A stretch of 8,449 nucleotides of DNA from Hyphomicrobiales bacterium (lineage in GTDB: Bacteria > Pseudomonadota > Alphaproteobacteria > Rhizobiales > Aestuariivirgaceae), in the NCBI GenBank assembly GCA_013002595.1, contig JABDJG010000448.1, forward strand, positions 1 through 8,449. Reading direction: 5' to 3'. The notes beneath the pieces were generated by a model that worked only from the letters and a program-made list of their open reading frames with translations, had not been told where the DNA came from and did not search any database. The position numbers and the translations under genes are program-made. Every line of letters begins with the position of its first letter. The stretch's first letter is position 1. Of the stretch, positions 6,439 through 8,449 are shown piece after piece.

Positions 6439-8097
6439 ATGACGGACACGTACGACTATATCATCGTCGGCGCGGGCTCAGCCGGCTCGGTGATCGCCAA
6501 TCGGCTCTCCGAAGACGGCAGGCACAAGATACTGCTGCTCGAATACGGCGGCACCGACATCGGTCCGTTCATCCAAATGCCGTCCGCCTTGTCTTATCCG
6601 ATGAACATGTCGACCTACGACTGGGGTTTTGCCAGCCAGCCCGAACCCGGCCTTGACGGCCGCAGCCTTGTCACCCCGCGCGGCAAGGTGATCGGCGGCT
6701 CATCCTCGATCAACGGCATGGTTTATGTCCGCGGTCACGCCCGCGACTTTGACACCTGGGAGGATATGGGCGCAGCCGGCTGGGCCTACCGTCATGTCCT
6801 GCCCTATTTCAAGCGCCTGGAGACCTCGCATGGCGGCCAGGATGGCTGGCGCGGCACCGGCGGCCCGCTGCATGTGACAAGGGGCAAGCTCCACAACCCG
6901 CTCTACAAGGCCTTCATCGAAGCCGGTCGCCAGGCCGGTTACCCGGTCACCAGCGATTACAACGGCGAGCAGCAGGAAGGCTTCGGCGAGATGGAAATGT
7001 CCATCTGGCGCGGCCGCCGCTGGTCCGCCGCCAACGCCTATCTGAGACCGGCCCTCAAACGCCACAACCTCAAACTGGAGACTGGCGCTCTTGCCCGCCG
7101 CATCCTCATCGACGGTAAGAGAGCAACCGGCGTTGAGTACCAGCGCAACGGCGATACCATCAAGGCCCATGCAACCAGACAGGTTGTGCTCGCCGCCAGC
7201 GCCATCAACTCACCACGCCTGCTCCAGGTCTCGGGCATCGGCAATGCAGAGCACCTGCGCGCTGCCGGCATCGAACCGGTCCACGATTTGCCCGGCGTCG
7301 GCGAGAACCTGCAGGATCATCTCGAAGTCTACATGCAGGTCGAATGCCTGCAGCCGGTCTCGCTCAACTCCCGCCTCGGTCTCATCTCAAAGGGCATGAT
7401 CGGTCTTGAATGGCTGCTGTTCAAATCGGGCCTTGGCGCCACCAATCACTTCGAGGCCTGCGGCTTCATCCGCTCCAAGGCCGGCGTCGAATACCCCGAC
7501 ATCCAATACCACTTCCTGCCCGGCGCAATCCGCTATGACGGCAAGGCCGCGTTCCGCGGCGACGGCTTCCAGGTCCACGTCGGCCCCAACCGCATGAAAT
7601 CGCGCGGCTACATAAGGCCGCGCTCGCCCGACCCGCGCGAAACGCCGGAGATCTTCTTCAACTACCTGAGCGATCCACAGGACATGGAAGATTTTATCAC
7701 CTGCATCCGCCTGACCCGCGAAATATTCGAACAGCCTGCGTTGGCGCCGTTCAAGGGCCATGAGATCCAGCCCGGCACCGACCGCCAGTCGGACGACGAC
7801 ATCGCCGCCTTCATCCGCGAGCACGCCGAAAGCGCCTTCCACCCGTGCGGCACCTGCAAAATGGGCGCCAAGGACGATCCCATGGCGGTTGTCGACGAAC
7901 ACTGCCGGGTCATCGGCATGGACGGCCTGACGGTGGCTGATTCTTCGATCTTCCCGCTGATCCCCAACGGCAACCTCAACGCGCCGTCGCTGATGACCGG
8001 TGAGAAGGCGGCTGATCACCTGTTGGGCAACGACCCGTTGCCGCCATCCAACCTTGAACCCTGGATCAATCCCGACTGGCAAACCAGCCAGCGGTGA
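6439..8097 (+). CDS. betA: Choline dehydrogenase (FAD-dependent GMC oxidoreductase)
   Basis: BetA oxidises choline to betaine aldehyde (and can continue to glycine betaine), passing electrons to the respiratory chain at the inner membrane. The 552-residue length matches the roughly 556-residue Escherichia coli enzyme. Visible features are the FAD Rossmann motif VGAGSAG (G11, G13, G16), the GMC signature GKVIGGSSSINGMVYVRG, the second signature ASAINSPRLLQVSGIG, BetA-characteristic GVGENLQDHLE, TNHFEACGFIRS and YHFLPGAI, and the catalytic HPCGTCKMG (H468) with N512 in GNLN at the same 44-residue spacing as the choline oxidase His-Asn pair. The start is fixed: a TGA in frame at 6430-6432 rules out anything further upstream. 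The best Shine-Dalgarno (AGGAG, 6420-6424) is 14 bases away, longer than usual. No betB, betC or betI is in the window. GC is clearly higher than in the upstream genes. A related amino alcohol as substrate remains possible. Confidence 0.92.
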   Translation: MTDTYDYIIVGAGSAGSVIANRLSEDGRHKILLLEYGGTDIGPFIQMPSALSYPMNMSTYDWGFASQPEPGLDGRSLVTPRGKVIGGSSSINGMVYVRGHARDFDTWEDMGAAGWAYRHVLPYFKRLETSHGGQDGWRGTGGPLHVTRGKLHNPLYKAFIEAGRQAGYPVTSDYNGEQQEGFGEMEMSIWRGRRWSAANAYLRPALKRHNLKLETGALARRILIDGKRATGVEYQRNGDTIKAHATRQVVLAASAINSPRLLQVSGIGNAEHLRAAGIEPVHDLPGVGENLQDHLEVYMQVECLQPVSLNSRLGLISKGMIGLEWLLFKSGLGATNHFEACGFIRSKAGVEYPDIQYHFLPGAIRYDGKAAFRGDGFQVHVGPNRMKSRGYIRPRSPDPRETPEIFFNYLSDPQDMEDFITCIRLTREIFEQPALAPFKGHEIQPGTDRQSDDDIAAFIREHAESAFHPCGTCKMGAKDDPMAVVDEHCRVIGMDGLTVADSSIFPLIPNGNLNAPSLMTGEKAADHLLGNDPLPPSNLEPWINPDWQTSQR

Positions 8098-8110
8098 ATT
8101 GCGTCACCGC
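8091..8110. terminator. Inverted repeat spanning both convergent stop codons (possible bidirectional terminator)
   Basis: GCGGTGA (8091-8097) and TCACCGC (8104-8110) form a perfect 7-bp stem with loop ATTGCG. Each arm ends in a stop codon: TGA of betA at 8095-8097, and TGA of the convergent EamA gene at 8106-8104 on the minus strand. It is the only structure in the 6-base gap and could end transcription from both sides, but it has no T-tract. Confidence 0.35.
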
Positions 8111-8449
8111 CACACGGCCATCATGGCGATCCCGGCGGTCAGCAGTCCGAGCGCTGCCCAGCTCAACACACTCAGGTCCTCGCCGAGAAACACCAGGCTG
8201 AGCACGGCGCCCATGCCCGGAACGGCGGCCATGAACGCTGCCGCCATGCTCGAGCCGATCTGGCGCACGGCCGCCGTGAGCAAGAGGATACCGAGCAATG
8301 TTGGAACAAAGCCCTGATAGAAGCCCTGAATGATGATCTGGGTCTGCGAGGCTTCGGCAAAATTTGACGGCAGAAACAGGTACCAGACCGGCAGATAGAG
8401 TATGCCATTGAGCACTGAACTGCACAGCAACACCTGTGTCGTACTGATC
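8104..8449 (-). CDS. EamA/DMT-superfamily transporter, C-terminal part
   Basis: This is the 3' end of a gene whose 5' part lies beyond the right edge. About 114 residues are readable. They contain four hydrophobic helices, beginning in ISTTQVLLCSSVLNGILYLP, with GFYQGFVPTLLGILLLTAAV, a serine/alanine-rich helix with AAVPGMGAVLSLVFLGEDLS, and a final WAALGLLTAGIAMM. The P-x-x-x-x-x-x-x-x-x-G-E segment before the last helix is the hallmark of the second EamA repeat in ten-helix drug/metabolite exporters. Substrates in this family include amino acids and other metabolites; none can be assigned here. A GTG at 8433 is in frame, but upstream residues continue the helix, so it is an internal codon and not the start. 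The gene converges with betA across a 6-base gap. Confidence 0.85.
   Translation of the reverse strand, partial: ISTTQVLLCSSVLNGILYLPVWYLFLPSNFAEASQTQIIIQGFYQGFVPTLLGILLLTAAVRQIGSSMAAAFMAAVPGMGAVLSLVFLGEDLSVLSWAALGLLTAGIAMMAVWR

Noticed and set aside
6429..6656. Small protein from the ATG nearest the AGGAG before betA
   Set aside because: The Arg/His-rich product is an out-of-frame reading of the betA N-terminal coding region with no recognisable features. It is recorded as a translation-control observation, not a gene.
6700..7170. 156-codon minus-strand frame inside betA
   Set aside because: An antisense shadow of the FAD-binding part of betA, with no family features.
7387..8082. Long open frame (231 codons) on the minus strand inside betA
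   Set aside because: It is antisense to a clearly real GMC oxidoreductase in GC-rich DNA, where long opposite-strand frames arise from codon bias. It shows no recognisable domain and no ribosome binding site.

Overview
The window looks like a chromosomal catabolic locus of an alphaproteobacterium, probably Hyphomicrobiales or a marine Rhodobacterales-like lineage. I infer this from the gene content (tripartite TRAP transporter with a Tat-type binding protein, RpiR-family regulator, glutamine-synthetase-like ligase, BetA) and from the moderately high GC. No RNA genes, insertion sequences, CRISPR arrays or integration sites were seen. No gap without a gene is longer than about 160 bases.

Left part (about 1-5293, all minus strand). 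Reading in the direction of transcription, the order is an N-formylglutamate-amidohydrolase-family hydrolase, TRAP small permease (DctQ), TRAP large permease (DctM), TRAP solute-binding protein (DctP) and a glutamine-synthetase-family gamma-glutamyl ligase. A further gene appears to start in the last 17 bases. Spacing is tight: dctQ and dctM overlap by one base (TGATG). A strong GC-rich hairpin lies between dctP and the ligase gene and could tune expression.

Middle (5294-6331). A 162-bp divergent promoter region separates the operon from an RpiR-family HTH-SIS regulator on the plus strand. The region holds a TTGACA -35 box facing the operon and two short palindromes, so the regulator probably controls the operon and perhaps itself.

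Right part (6332-8449). A choline dehydrogenase gene (betA, plus strand) is preceded by an 18-bp perfect palindrome of TetR/BetI operator type. It converges with the 3' part of an EamA/DMT-family exporter gene on the minus strand, and the two stop codons sit in the arms of one small inverted repeat.

Working model (inference): the TRAP system imports an organic solute, the GS-like enzyme gamma-glutamylates an amine, and the FGase-like hydrolase removes an acyl or glutamyl group later, in a Puu-like logic. The regulator senses an intermediate through its SIS domain. BetA suggests that choline or a related amino alcohol feeds the same nitrogen/osmolyte metabolism, but its distinct base composition and its own operator suggest that it is a separate unit.
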